Part shown: positions 25,430-34,250 of the stretch, piece by piece
Layout: the number at the start of each line of letters is the position of its first letter
Position numbering within the stretch: position 1 is the stretch's first letter
Source of the DNA: Pachyseris speciosa
Taxonomy: Eukaryota; Cnidaria; Anthozoa; Scleractinia; Pachyseridae
Assembly: GCA_016490735.1 (NCBI GenBank)
Contig: JAEMWC010000002.1
Span: 2,192,501-2,256,500 of the forward strand
Direction: 5' to 3'
DNA length: 64,000 bases
Notes under the pieces: generated by a model
The model's database searches: none
What the model was told of the DNA's origin: nothing
Seen by the model: the letters and a program-made list of their open reading frames with translations, nothing else
Program-made: the position numbers and the translations under genes

Positions 25430-28400
25430 GTTTCGCTGTAACAACAGCCTCAATTCAACTGATGAGGCTGTTGTTACAGCAAAACTAGTTTTGTGAATTT
25501 CAAAATGTGTGTTGAAAGTATTTTAATTTGAATTTTCCTTTCAAGTGCAAATGAAACATTAATTGGTTATAATTCAGATGCCCTCAAATTGGCAAAAGTT
25601 AGAGATACCAAGTGCACTCCAAGAATAAGAGTACCCCAAGGGTCAGACTTAAAGGATTTCCTCACAGTCTGGAACAGAGAGTTAATTGCATGTATTATAT
25701 ATAGATAATATAATATAATATAATAATAATAATAATAATCACTTTATTTAAGTCTCAAATTTATGTACTTAGCCAAGCACAGACGCTCTACTAATTGGGG
25801 AGACTAAATCAAATCAACTCTAAATAAATCAAATGAAATCAAATGTAGGTTTTTGGGGAGAGGGGAAAACTGGAGTACCCGGAGAAAAACCTCTCGGAGC
25901 AGAGTAGAGAACCAACAAACTCAATAAATGACGCATAAAATATATACCTCTTACTAACCGAGTTTGAGGTCCATTTGAGGTCTGTACTGTTACAGACCGA
26001 TTTTTTCCCAGTTGAGTTATGGCCCAAACGTGAAGTGCGTGGGCCATAAATTTATGGGAAAAAACGCGGATCTGTAACTTACAGAACGGACCGAGAAAAC
26101 AAGGCTAGTAAGATATTTATTATAATTATCTCTGAGGTTAATCCGGCGCGTGGGAAAAGAAAACTAGTTGAAGTGAAGTGGGCCATACTGTAGAATATGG
26201 CCCGTAAAATTGACAATCACAGTGCGCATACTATTGTGAAAGATATAATAATTTAAATTTATAAATTATATGACATACCAGCTTCAACTGTTCTTCTCCA
26301 GAGGAAAGTGAAATTCCAAAGAATTTGACGATGTTATTGTGAGAGAGCTTTTGCATGGTCTGTGCTTCCTGCAGAACATTTCTCAGTCCTCCCTCAAAAA
26401 CTGTGTCCTTTATAGATTTGATTGCCACATATTTCTGTTTTTTACAAGGAAACACAAAAAACAAACACTTAACATTAACAAACAAAAGAATTAACAAAAA
26501 CAGAAGTAAATAAATCGACAACAAGCTTGCATATATGGGTAATAATTTTGAAAACAACAAATCACTAATACTGACTGGTTACATTGTTTGGTACTGTACA
26601 TCATTTTTCCAGGCTAGAACTTCAGATCTTTATAAACATGCGGATGTACAGCCTGTACATGTATCTTGAGTGGTAAGCTATGACCGACCAATAACATGTA
26701 TCTAGCAAGTATGAAGGAGATCAACCCACATGTACCTGAAACTTGTCTTTCATGTTACCGATTATTTTTTGTTAGGTAAGCCTAGACAGGTTAATGTCTA
26801 GATGGAGTACTGTCCATGGCAACTACTTTATATCGCCATAAAAAAAATCAGACTAATGATATTTCAAGACGATTAACATAACATGTGCATTTACTTACAG
26901 AATTTGCTGATTTTGGTATAATAAGATAGTCTCTCTACTTTCAAGGTTGAAATACTAGCATATAATTATAGCTGGAAAATCATCTTCCACAAACAACCAT
27001 CAATTCATACTGTGTGGTGGTATTGACCTGTCAGATGTAAATTTGGATCAATTGAAGATAGACCTAACCCCCCCCCCCCTGCCCCCCCCCCCCCCCACAC
27101 ACACACACACACACACTCACACCCACTTGCATACATTGGACTTCTTTAAGAATATTTAACTTTTGAACTGTCTCAGCTGAGGCATGCATTAGACCCTTAT
27201 CAGTCATCCAATGAGCAACCATAATCCTCCATCAATTTATTCTGACGTTTCTGTGGACAACCAAAACTTTCAGCCCCTGCATAACTGTTTGTGGTGACAT
27301 TTCTTTGATACTTACAGGTTTTATATCTCCCGGAGCTGTTTTCCATTCACCCAGTTCTACCACACCATATTGCCCTTCACCAAGGTACTTGATAACATTC
27401 AAATCTTCAGCAGGAATAAGAGCAGCCAGGTGGTTTGAATGGTCCTGATCAACATCTTTCTTTCCAGACTGTTAATGGAAAAAAATAGGAAGTCACTTTA
27501 TATCTTAGAAATATAAGAGAAGTAATTTTTATTGTAAAATCAAGTAAAGTTAATGTTTATTGATGTCTATAAGAGTTACAAAAAATAAAGTTCATATACA
27601 TAAACACACATGCCAACTAATCCTCTGCTCGCACATAGCTTGGCTAGTTGAGGCGGGCAGAGGAAAACATAAGGTCATTCAGTAGGAAGAGATTAAGAAA
27701 AGAAGGAAAGAAAAGCAAAGGAGAAGGAAGATTAAAATTAAAATTAAGCCATCTTTGATTTACAGGTCTGGAAATTAGCAACAACAAACTTAAATTCAAG
27801 TTCAAAGTGCCACGGTTTTAACTTGATACAATCCACAGATTAGACAACCAGCCATATGTTTCAGGGTGCTCATGCATTGGGCATCAGAGATTGGAGATTT
27901 CTCTGGCTGGTATGCAGACTTCTCCAGCTAAATTTCACTTGCTCCTCCCTCCCTGAACATTTAAACTAGGCCAAACAACTTCTGCTTGCATAATTGACAG
28001 TTATCTATAACTCAATGTTGTATAATTATATGCTACATGACATGTCACACATGCTCAGCTATTTAATTCAATGATTAAATTCAACATTTAAATCAAATAT
28101 GGAACAGATACCACTGTATTAAATGAATTTTTTTGTTTTGTTTTACTGCCTTATGCAATGACACGATAATGATGTCATAACTGTATACTGTATGGTAATG
28201 TAAACTGCAGTAGTAACTTTTGACTGGCCCTCAGTATAAAAAAACACAAATAATGCATATAATTACTAATTCATAGTTACCTAGTAAAGATTATTGTATG
28301 TTTTATAAAGTAGGATAGAGTCCCCGATTAGTAACACGGAAATTTGGTTTATCAACGGAGATGATAATGTAAATTGCTACCGTATAGGGATTCGATTAGC

Positions 28401-28951
28401 TGAAGTTTCGAGCGTTAGCCCTTCGTCTGTTATCACTATCAAATTTAAGAGGCTCCTGCCAACGCAAATTGAAATGCTGAAGCCATAACAAACCGTGAAA
28501 AAATGGCTCGAAGAAATTTTAAATTTATAAGATTGAGCTCAATAATCCTTTCGTTCCTGAAGACAAGGCCGTCATACAATTATAGTACGACGACTAAGCA
28601 TAAGGAGGAACAACTACTTAACGTAAGGGGGAAGAAGTGGGAGATCTTTTCAGTGCGACTCACTCATTGACAGCGGACTGATTATGCTCGAGGGGGACGA
28701 CGGCACGATCGCGCCAAGTCATTACCAGTCCAATATTACTTGGGTACATATTGATCAAAGTATCAATCGATTCACCTAAAGCTACTTAACATAAATCTCA
28801 ATAAACTCTACAAGTCAATTCCTTACTTTTTGAACTAAAAATCCAAACATGCTAAATACAAAAAGATCACAACGCACTTTATGTACAACTTTGTGAGTCT
28901 GGACTGCATGCTTACCTTCGCGTTTCTTTTGAGTAGAGCTGGTAGAGGCAT
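9645..28951 (-). CDS. TNK2-like: ACK/TNK-family non-receptor tyrosine kinase, 12 coding exons, 1026 aa
   Basis: Cytoplasmic tyrosine kinase. In animals the ACK family acts downstream of receptor kinases and in clathrin-dependent receptor traffic. Minus-strand exons: 28951-28916, 27468-27316, 26434-26279, 19843-19655, 17825-17737, 16491-16365, 15689-15534, 15127-15030, 14950-14873, 13206-13126, 12242-12154, 11473-9645. All junctions are GT-AG and the 3081 nt form one open frame. Kinase: glycine loop GEGQYG (residues 42-47), VAIK lysine 69, HRD aspartate 165, DFG 183-185, MPPE in place of APE (209-212), [20 protein letters not shown]3 follows (about 305-360), then a proline-rich tail with LIDLSDL (clathrin box) and PPLPPKK, and a UBA end (GDVEEVV, then [16 protein letters not shown]). 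The first ATG follows an in-frame TAA. No SAM-like N-terminus or CRIB motif is visible. Confidence 0.93.
11485..11645. repeat. Half-copy of a MITE forming the 3' end of the last kinase intron
   Basis: AAATTTAGAAGAATTTGTAT, AGAGCATAACGGTG and GAATATCCGAACAAATCCCA match 57485-57650 closely; the copy ends in GTGACGTCATCA. Only about 11 bases separate it from the acceptor of the final exon, so the polypyrimidine/branch region of that intron is repeat-derived. Confidence 0.85.
12597..13030. repeat. MITE with GGGGCACCCAACGA ends (copy 1)
   Basis: CAGGGGCACCCAACGA on the left and TCGTTGGGTGCCCCC on the right bracket about 430 bp, inside a kinase intron. Iterated words such as CCGAAAATGCTAGCTGA occur inside. 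A reverse-oriented copy lies at 63306-63757. Confidence 0.85.
13765..14310. repeat. Interspersed repeat 'H' (copy 1, uninterrupted)
   Basis: About 550 bp in a kinase intron share a series of blocks with 29225-33745: CCATTCAATA, GACACGCCATGTTGGTGTCC, ACATCTGGAATTTA, AAACAAAGCACGCTACCGAG, TTTTGAATTTTAGTTTTTTA. The second copy is split by two insertions, so this one serves as the empty-site reference. Confidence 0.8.
14873..15127 (-). CDS. SH3-encoding exons 8 and 9 of the kinase gene
   Basis: Exon 8 (15127-15030) gives [20 protein letters not shown] and KVTIIS. Exon 9 (14950-14873) gives [20 protein letters not shown] and EKHVKT. Together they read like the ACK SH3 fold that follows the kinase domain (RT loop, then an I-G-L-I-N strand). 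The hydrophobic WW pair of a classical SH3 is replaced, so ligand preference cannot be predicted. The junction is phase 2 and keeps frame. Confidence 0.8.
15837..16055. repeat. Interspersed repeat 'R' (copy 1)
   Basis: Contains CTGTGATTGGTCAATTTTGC, ACCGGATTAACCTCAGAGAT and GGTTAGTAAGAGGTAT. Related copies lie at 16582-16800 (same orientation) and 25935-26250 (reverse). All three are in kinase introns. Confidence 0.8.
16582..16800. repeat. Interspersed repeat 'R' (copy 2)
   Basis: Shares the GATTGGTCAATTTTGC and GGTTAGTAAGAGGTAT blocks with copy 1. It also has a GGCCCGCGCGCTTCGTGC hairpin segment that recurs, diverged, in copy 3. Confidence 0.8.
17386..17697. repeat. MITE with TACCGTAAAATTCCGAAAATA ends
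   Basis: TACCGTAAAATTCCGAAAAT on the left mirrors ATTTTCAGAATTACGGTA on the right. The interior repeats ATAAGCCCCTCC-like words facing in opposite directions and an (AAAAC)n tract. It abuts the end of the kinase DFG exon (17737). Confidence 0.85.
18100..18420 (+). repeat. Probable retroelement 3' tail ending in (TTG)n
   Basis: T-rich sequence ends GAATAAAGTGTTGTTGTTGT, a polyadenylation-like word followed by a short TTG run, as in many CR1/L2-type LINE ends. No coding part is attached. Confidence 0.4.
19103..19201. repeat. Small MITE (about 100 bp)
   Basis: CCTGGGCTGAGTTGCTCAAA and GCATGGCTAGCG pair with CTAACCATGCTTCGAGGCAA and CTGGGCCCAG in inverted orientation. Confidence 0.65.
19384..19577. 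repeat. MITE with GAGGACACATTG ends
   Basis: TTGAGGACACATTGCTGC at the left faces GCAACAATGTGTCCTCG at the right. The interior has two facing GGGAAACATTTGT words. It lies 3' of the kinase HRD exon. Confidence 0.7.
19980..20035. repeat. Microsatellite AAC/AAT
   Basis: An interrupted (ACA)n-(ATA)n run in the kinase intron. Confidence 0.8.
20110..20258. repeat. MITE with TTATTGGTAATTGGAC ends
   Basis: TATTGGTAATTGGACTTTGT at the left is mirrored by CAGTCCTATTACCACTAATA at the right; GTACAATTCAGGG faces CCCCAAATTGTAC. About 150 bp long. Confidence 0.7.
21107..21717 (-). pseudogene. Degenerate tyrosine recombinase (DIRS/Ngaro/Crypton-like)
   Basis: Across two frames the minus strand reads [20 protein letters not shown], then [19 protein letters not shown], then [15 protein letters not shown], a stop, [16 protein letters not shown], and [11 protein letters not shown]. 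These match, in order, the known YR landmarks H-I-K-S-S-K-T-D, Y-L-G-R, G-Y-H-G-S-Y-S-G-H-S-F-R-I-G and L-G-R-W-S-S-x-A-Y. The arginine of the HxxR motif is replaced by a stop plus glutamine, and the frame is shifted at least once, so the enzyme is dead. Confidence 0.75.
22507..24560. repeat. Imperfect internal tandem repeats of the recombinase element
   Basis: A roughly 480-bp unit repeats: CTAACGCCATGCTACGCCAC, TAAATACCACTAGCCGCATA and CAAGTGACAATGCTCGTAGT occur at about 22480-22700 and 22955-23210, and in part near 23720. Beyond this, short units built on CCGCTAACCGC and GACAGGACACGCAAATCC recur to about 24560. Poly-A/AAAAC tracts lie at 22125-22190, 22645-22676 and 23120-23180. Confidence 0.75.
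25331..25526. repeat. Foldback hairpin with 65-bp arms
   Basis: AAAATACTTTCAACACACAT through AACAACAGCCTCAT is mirrored by ATGAGGCTGTTGTTACAGCA through GTTGAAAGTATTTT. A (TTA)n loop and a partial repeat of the inner arm separate them. It starts exactly at the end of the recombinase element. Confidence 0.9.
25935..26250. repeat. Interspersed repeat 'R' (copy 3, reverse)
   Basis: Reverse orientation of the repeat at 15837 and 16582: ATACCTCTTACTAACCGAG, ATCTCTGAGGTTAATCCGG and AAAATTGACAATCACAGTG. It ends just before the kinase exon at 26279. Confidence 0.8.
27066..27124. repeat. Poly-C and (CA)n low-complexity tract
   Basis: Two C-runs separated by TG, then about ten CA units. Confidence 0.95.
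28311..28440 (-). repeat. Penelope-type terminal fragment in kinase intron 1
   Basis: On the minus strand it reads ACGAAGGGCTAACGCTCGAA, ATTTACATTATC and CCGTTGATAAACCAAATTT, the same segment as the Penelope-like relic at 44285-44400 on the plus strand. It contains the hammerhead-like core. Confidence 0.7.
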
Positions 28952-29224
28952 TGCGAGAGAAATAGTTTGCTCTGCTGTGTTGTTTAAAAATACACTTCTA
29001 TGCCTCGGTTACTAGATCGGAAAGCTGGAAGACACCCAGGACATTTTACCGTCCTAAAAAACAGGAAAAAACAATGCAATAATTAAAGTGGGAAGTCTGT
29101 TCAATTGTGGATTCCAGTTCCTCTAGTGCAAACGGTCATGCATGCAAAAACCAATTACTTCCGGCTTTGCTGTTATTGATTAACTATTCTTTTCAGGCCA
29201 AGCAGAAGCGCGATACGCTTCTGG
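28952..29224 (-). promoter_or_regulatory. Kinase 5' untranslated region and probable promoter
   Basis: Upstream of the ATG at 28951 the frame meets TAA after about 27 codons. A short upstream frame (MSWVSSSFPI) starts near 29046, and CCTGTTTTTTAG at about 29035-29046 could be an acceptor for a non-coding first exon. Repeat H and the THAP/YqaJ transposon begin within about 400 bp, so promoter space is small. No TATA box was recognised. Confidence 0.4.
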
Positions 29225-29567
29225 CGCAATTAAAAAAATAAAAATCATCAGCCATTCAATAAATAAAGTTAAGAAATTGAGATATTGTAGAAGAGTAACA
29301 AATAAACAATATGCCAAAGTCTCAGGGCTGTGTTATAGAGTCCTTAAGTGTGACGTCACGTTGCCATGGCGCTAAAATTTTCAGTTCCAAACAAAAGTCA
29401 GAATTACTTGCGCGGGGGTCACGCAGTCTTTGTTTGAAAGGTGAAAGCCTGTAATTATCCACTGTTAACCAAAGAAAGACATTTGAGAAGACAGATAAGG
29501 TTGAAAGAACATCAAAGGATCATCTGGTGTCTAAGATTTGTGAGGGGAAATACACAAACGGAAAGAA

Positions 29568-30643
29568 ATGGTTTTCTGTTTTGCCCCGACTTGCAACCAT
29601 TCATCCGAAGGCAACACTTGCTCGTTCTTCGCCTTTCCAAGCGCTTTAAAGAATGACAGCGAATACCGGCGATGGATCCTACTTATAAGGTAAGAACTGA
29701 TATTCATGAATGTGACCACCGCTGTAGTTATTGCGAATTGCGTGGTTTCAAGCGAGTTTACCGGCACCGATTGATGCCGAATGTGTGACATCGCTTAACG
29801 CTTGATCAGACAGAACGTGAATCTCTTACGGCTTTAGCATACACTGTGTATCTTTTGCTTTGTTTTAATACACTATTAGAGAATTATGCCGTGGTAGGAA
29901 AAATCCCCTCCATCGATTGAGACGTTTTTGAAGTTTTCGATGGCCCGTGCAAACATTGAGATTCCCAGGCCAAGAACTGAGATCGGCAGATCATCTCACT
30001 GATCTCAGTAAACACAGAGCTGCCCTGTGTTGGAACCTCCTCCCTTATTCCTTTTAAAATCCTACAAGTCTTAGTTATTTTAAGCCAAGAAATGTCTAAA
30101 AACCATAAGTTTTGAGAAAGTTTCCTGTAGCATTTCTTTTAGGTCAGTGGACTTTCAATATTTTTAGATATACATGTAATACTATACGTATACTGTAATT
30201 ATAAAGGTCAATCTCCTTTTTTGATTTATTTAAGAAATTCTCTTATTATATCAGTTAGTGCAGGTCCACATCAAGACTTTAGTCTTGCCTATTCTGTAAC
30301 CTGCTCAGATAAATTATGTGTGTATGCATTAATGTTGCTCATGTACAACTTTTAATAAAGACAATGACTTTTTTCAACAGGAGGAAAGACCGAGACCCCA
30401 ATAAGCACTCAAGAGTGTGTAGCTGTCATTTTAGGAATGGTAAAAAAGCCAATGGTCCTGAAGTTTTTGAGCGCAATCAAGTTAAAATATTTGCTGAGCA
30501 GCTGGGACCACAACCAAAGAAAAAAAAAGCCAACTGAGTCGAGGAGGCCATCTCTGTCAGAGATAATAGAAAATGCAAGGAAAAATGAAAAACCATCCAT
30601 TTGTGAAGCTGATAGGAAGGAAAACCTGTTTGTCGCAATACAT
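29568..30643 (+). pseudogene. THAP zinc-finger protein, N-terminal two exons, frame broken at an A9 run
   Basis: Exon 1 (29568-29689) reads MVFCFAPTCNHSSEGNTCSF then FAFPSALKNDSEYRRW. Exon 2 (30381-30643) continues RKDRDPNKHSRVCSCHFRNG. Together they give the THAP C2CH zinc finger: C-x4-C, then C-x2-H, with FAFP, W and HF in place. THAP domains bind DNA, typically transposon ends in transposases. After KKKK an A9 tract puts TGA in frame (30535). With eight A the frame would run on through SRRPSLSEIIENARKNEKPS to a good donor (CAT|GTAAGT, 30644). No DDE-type region follows. Confidence 0.75.
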
Positions 30644-30799
30644 GTAAGTCTAAACAGAAACCAAAGTTATAAATACCATGTAACTATTTTTATTGTAAAG
30701 AGGAAATATATCGTGTTATGTTGCTTATTAAAGATACATATAAACACATATGATTTGGTGAGTGACTATATCTTTGACAATGACCTCCCTTGGTTTGCA

Positions 30800-31290
30800 A
30801 ACAACTGATTAGAAAAGCCCTGTTGAATGAAACGGCAACATTTGACTAACTTTCGAGAATCCTTCAACCAATTATTTTGTCTATTCAGATAATGCCAGTT
30901 TAACACTAAATGTGGTTATGACTCCCTTTGTACTTTTTAATTGCTCCTAACCAAGCACCCCTGAGGGTAGCTAATTTTATCAGATTTGTTTCAATTGAAA
31001 AGATTTCATATTTTGTTACATTTAAATGCAGCAAACAATTTTTAATTTTAGTAACTCTGCAAGAGCTATGAAAGGTTTCCTACAAAATTCTCCCCACAAT
31101 GGCAATTTATAATCAAGGACATGAAATCCTCATGACAGAAAAAATAGTAACATTTGAATCTTTAATGAGGTAGAAGAAAGCCCCAGTCACAACTAACAAA
31201 CTACAGTTTGCCTTCCACAATTTTGGGGAAAATATGATTAAAATAAAAGTCTATTAAAACAGAGATATTTGCTGCCCATGTTTTATCCCT
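30800..31290. other. Convergent intergenic part of the THAP/YqaJ element
   Basis: AT-rich, with no coding signal. This is where a transposase catalytic domain would be expected; it appears to be deleted. Confidence 0.4.
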
Positions 31291-31292
31291 TT

Positions 31293-32640
31293 CTATTTTA
31301 GAACAGCTACATCTTTTGTTGTCCACACAACAAAGTAACAAAATTTCCTATGTGAGAAAAACATTTCTCCCTGAACCTGATGCCAGTAGACATGATCTTT
31401 CTTCAAGGAATAGCCCCCTATAGTTTCACTTTTTTCCAGGCAAAATGTTGCAGACTTAACAACCTCTTCAATTGTAAGATTTCGCTCGGTGTAAAGACAC
31501 TTGGCTTCAAGCACGGTGTTATCATCAACAATTCCATCAGGGGAAGCACTAAGAATGCCTGAACTATGCAACCAGATTCCAGTTTCTTTAACAGCTTTCT
31601 TAGTTTTAAGGGTGAATGCTTTAAGAGCTTCTTCCTCATTGTTCACTCCCCACTGAACTACTTTTACCCTTGATAAATCGTACTCCCCAAGAAGACGTTT
31701 TAAAAGCGAGGGGGTGATTCTCTTTGCTTTGAGAACAGCACCGATGTTGCTAGCAGTAAGACGACCCCTCCTTGCCAAATGCCAGGCAGGATTGTCTCTC
31801 TGACCAACAGTCAACTCACTAATTCTTGAAATTTCTCCTGCCCGACTCTGCAGTGTCTTACTAGACAGTCTATTTGTTGTTCAAGTCCCACGGTTTGAAG
31901 AAACTCGTCTGAAAAAACTATCTCCTCTATTGTTGGAATGGGCAGCTTTTTAGCAACAGGTGGCTCGGGGCTGAGCAGCCAGCAGCCTCCACTGGCATTC
32001 AACATCAGTTTTGCTGAGGTTGTGAATGCCATGGATAAAAAGGGCCGCCGCGTGACTGCATTTAAACTTTCCTCTCGGACACTCACACTCCGTCGATTTT
32101 ATTTCAAATTCCTCATCCAGATAAATCTGCAAGAGTGAAATGAAATGTCTTAGTAGGAGGTAAGAAAAATCGCGAAATGTGTTTTTCAGTAAAATTGTAG
32201 CACCTAACGTTTTCGTGCGTAGAAGACGTCCAACTAACGACTACACTCACATTTTCTCGTTTTTTTATGACCGCTATTGCACCAAAGAGCGTCCAAATTT
32301 CACCTTAGATGTATTCAATACATAACGATTTAAGATTATTCAGTATCTAGCTTTATAAAGGTTTCATATACGTGACGTTTTTGACCGCAGCTCTAAGGGA
32401 ACATGTTGTTAAACTCACCGTGACTTTGTATACCTTGTTCTTCATGCTTGCGTGTACTTCACCGCGTAAAACGCCCTGCTGATATGTAAATGCCTCTATG
32501 TGATCCGACTTACAGTGGTTTTCAGCCTTCTTGATTGATTTTTTCTCCTCTGAGGAGAACGAAAGCAGTGAAGTGTTCGATAGTGTCGCCATTTTGAATG
32601 GATATGCAGGTTTGTTTGGAACTGAAATTTTAAGCGCCAT
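31293..32640 (-). pseudogene. SWIM zinc finger plus YqaJ-type (lambda exonuclease-like) nuclease, two frameshifts
   Basis: Exon 1 (32640-32419, 74 codons) starts MALKISVPNKPAYPFKMATL inside the right TIR and ends at a GTGAGT donor. Exon 2 begins at 32126 with IYLDEEFEIKSTECECPRGK and FKCSHAAALFIHGIHNL, a SWIM finger (CxC...CxH). The C-terminal part is NPAWHLARRGRLTASNIGAV, GVNNEEEALKAF, SASPDGIV-DDNTVLEAKC and HVYWHQVQGEMFF, the PD-(D/E)xK core of YqaJ-like exonucleases (SPDG ... LEAKC ... HQVQ). The frame shifts near 31985 (in a CTGCTGGCTGCT stretch) and near 31870, so this copy cannot make the full protein unless those are assembly errors. The product would act on DNA ends, probably with the element's transposase. 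Confidence 0.8.
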
Positions 32641-32908
32641 GGCAACGTGACGTCACCGCTTTAGGACTCTATTCGGCAAAATTAATACCACTCAAAATTA
32701 AGTAGTTCGGACGCGCCATGTCGGTGTCCCTTTGAGGGACACAAATATGGCGGCCGGAAACTAGTGAAGACATCTGGAATTTACTTTGGCTATCTGAAAG
32801 GCGTTCTTCTCTCTGTGCATGTTGAACTTACAAACATTCACACAGACACCTCTCTTGTCATTTTGGCAAACACATGATGAATCGATGTTTTCATGTACGT
32901 GACATGGG

Positions 32909-33543
32909 TTGTTTACCACATGGGTGCTTACCATTTGTCAGAAAAATCCGGAAATTTCGCTTTCAAGTCAAATGGTGAGGTAATTTTCCGGAAAATCTTT
33001 TCGGAAATTGTGGACAACCTCCAGAGGTAGTCCTCTTTTTCCGTTCGGAACGGAATTTTGGAAAATTGCTTACAATTTGATCGAATCGTTCCGTTTCCAG
33101 GTCCTTTTGCCCAGAACGAGTGAGTGCGCATGACGGAACGCCTTGAGGTAAATGGTCAGCGCCAATCTCATCCGGTTGGCCGGTCATTCCCTCCGGATTT
33201 TTCTGACAAATGGTAAGCACCCAATCATTTACCACAAATTCCCGGAAATTCCGGTTGGAATGTAAATGGTAAACGTTTTTTAGGTTCTTCCCACTGGAAA
33301 ATTCCCGCGGCAAACGGGAGTTATGAAAAGGTAGTCCTGTGTTTTCCCGGTTGGGACGTTCCCAATGGAAATTTGTACTAGTTTCAGTCCTCTTGGGTTT
33401 TGGCCGAGCATAATCTATCAAAACAGTGAGTGCGACGTGACAATCCGGAAATTTTAGGCAAATGGTAAACAAAATGTACGGTTCCTTCCGAACGAAAATT
33501 CCCAACCGAAATTTCCGGAATTTTTTTTCTAACTGGTAAACAA
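32909..33543. mobile_element. Non-autonomous element with TTGTTTACCA ends and internal repeats
   Basis: TTGTTTACCA at 32909 faces TGGTAAACAA at 33534-33543. The interior repeats two motifs on both strands: TTACCA/TGGTAAAC and CCGGAAATTYC/GGAATTTCCGG (about 32945, 33185, 33240, 33290, 33440, 33510). It splits repeat H copy 2. An apparent 194-codon frame here is a by-product of the repeats. Confidence 0.65.
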
Positions 33544-33867
33544 CCATGGTGTTGAGCAGCCATCTTTATGTCACGCACCATGAAAAAAATTAAAGTGACT
33601 GCTTTGCTTTCAAAACAAAGCATGCTACCGAGCTGAAACACACAATAGATACATTTGTAAAATATCTTTTACACGATGAAGCTGAACTTGTAAAAGTCTG
33701 TTTACTTTTGAATTTTAGTTTTTTATGACGTTACGTGGAAACCAAGAACATGATTTCGTATTAGTCGCATACAAGGCTCCGCACAGGAAGTTCACCCGAG
33801 GCTACGTTTGCGATACCGTAGTCCACTTTTTATCAGCACCCCCTCAAGGATGGCGAGTTTTTGCAAA

Positions 33868-33945
33868 GTGGGGAGGGGGGGGGGTGGGGTGGGGTGGGGA
33901 TGCAAAGTGGGGAGGGGGGGTTGGGTGGGGATTTTGTTCTTCAAA
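33868..33945 (+). other. G-rich tract, potential G-quadruplex
   Basis: TGGGGAGG followed by a long G-run and GGTGGGGTGGGGTGGGGATG, then a second G-run block. Many runs of at least four G with 1-nt loops fit a quadruplex-forming pattern. Confidence 0.6.
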
Positions 33946-34250
33946 GAAGCCGGAAAAAAAACAATTACTGCCATCTTTAAGGGGGAGGTGGGAGGCGGAT
34001 AAAAAAATGGAACGACCCGTGAAACAAGAGACGTGTCGGTCCTCACGGGAGCTGCACAGCTGGTTGATTTGTTGACGGACCCGGCTGCATTTTATTTTAT
34101 CCGAAGGACTTTTCCCGCATCACAGCCCATGCACGCATTTCAATTGCAAGGTGAACAGGTGTTATAACTTTGCAGCAGGCAAAATAAAGGGAATCTCTGC
34201 AAAAAAAAGATACCTGATTCGCCTGTAGAACGCTCTGGTAAAGCATTAAG

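Larger units (their letters stand above)
29334..32672. mobile_element. TIR transposon carrying a THAP gene and a SWIM/YqaJ nuclease gene (ISL2EU-like)
   Basis: The left end TATAGAGTCCTTAAGTGTGA continues through CGTCACGTTGCCATGGCGCT and AGTTCCAAACAAA. The right end is its reverse complement with few mismatches (GCCATGGCAACGTGACGTCA ... GGACTCTAT). TIRs are about 60 bp and the whole element about 3.34 kb. The two genes run inward from the TIRs and converge. From memory, a THAP-type transposase plus a YqaJ exonuclease is the layout of ISL2EU (IS4EU) transposons. The catalytic part of a transposase is not visible, so the copy is probably internally deleted. Confidence 0.75.
29225..33745. repeat. 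Interspersed repeat 'H' (copy 2), split by two insertions
   Basis: Pieces of the repeat at 13765-14310 lie at 29225-29333, 32673-32908 and 33544-33745, in order and orientation. The gaps are filled by the THAP/YqaJ transposon (29334-32672) and a second TIR element (32909-33543), so both arrived after H. Confidence 0.8.

Noticed and set aside
32963..33547. 194-codon minus-strand frame
   Set aside because: It runs through the iterated motifs of the TTGTTTACCA element; composition follows the repeats and no domain is seen.
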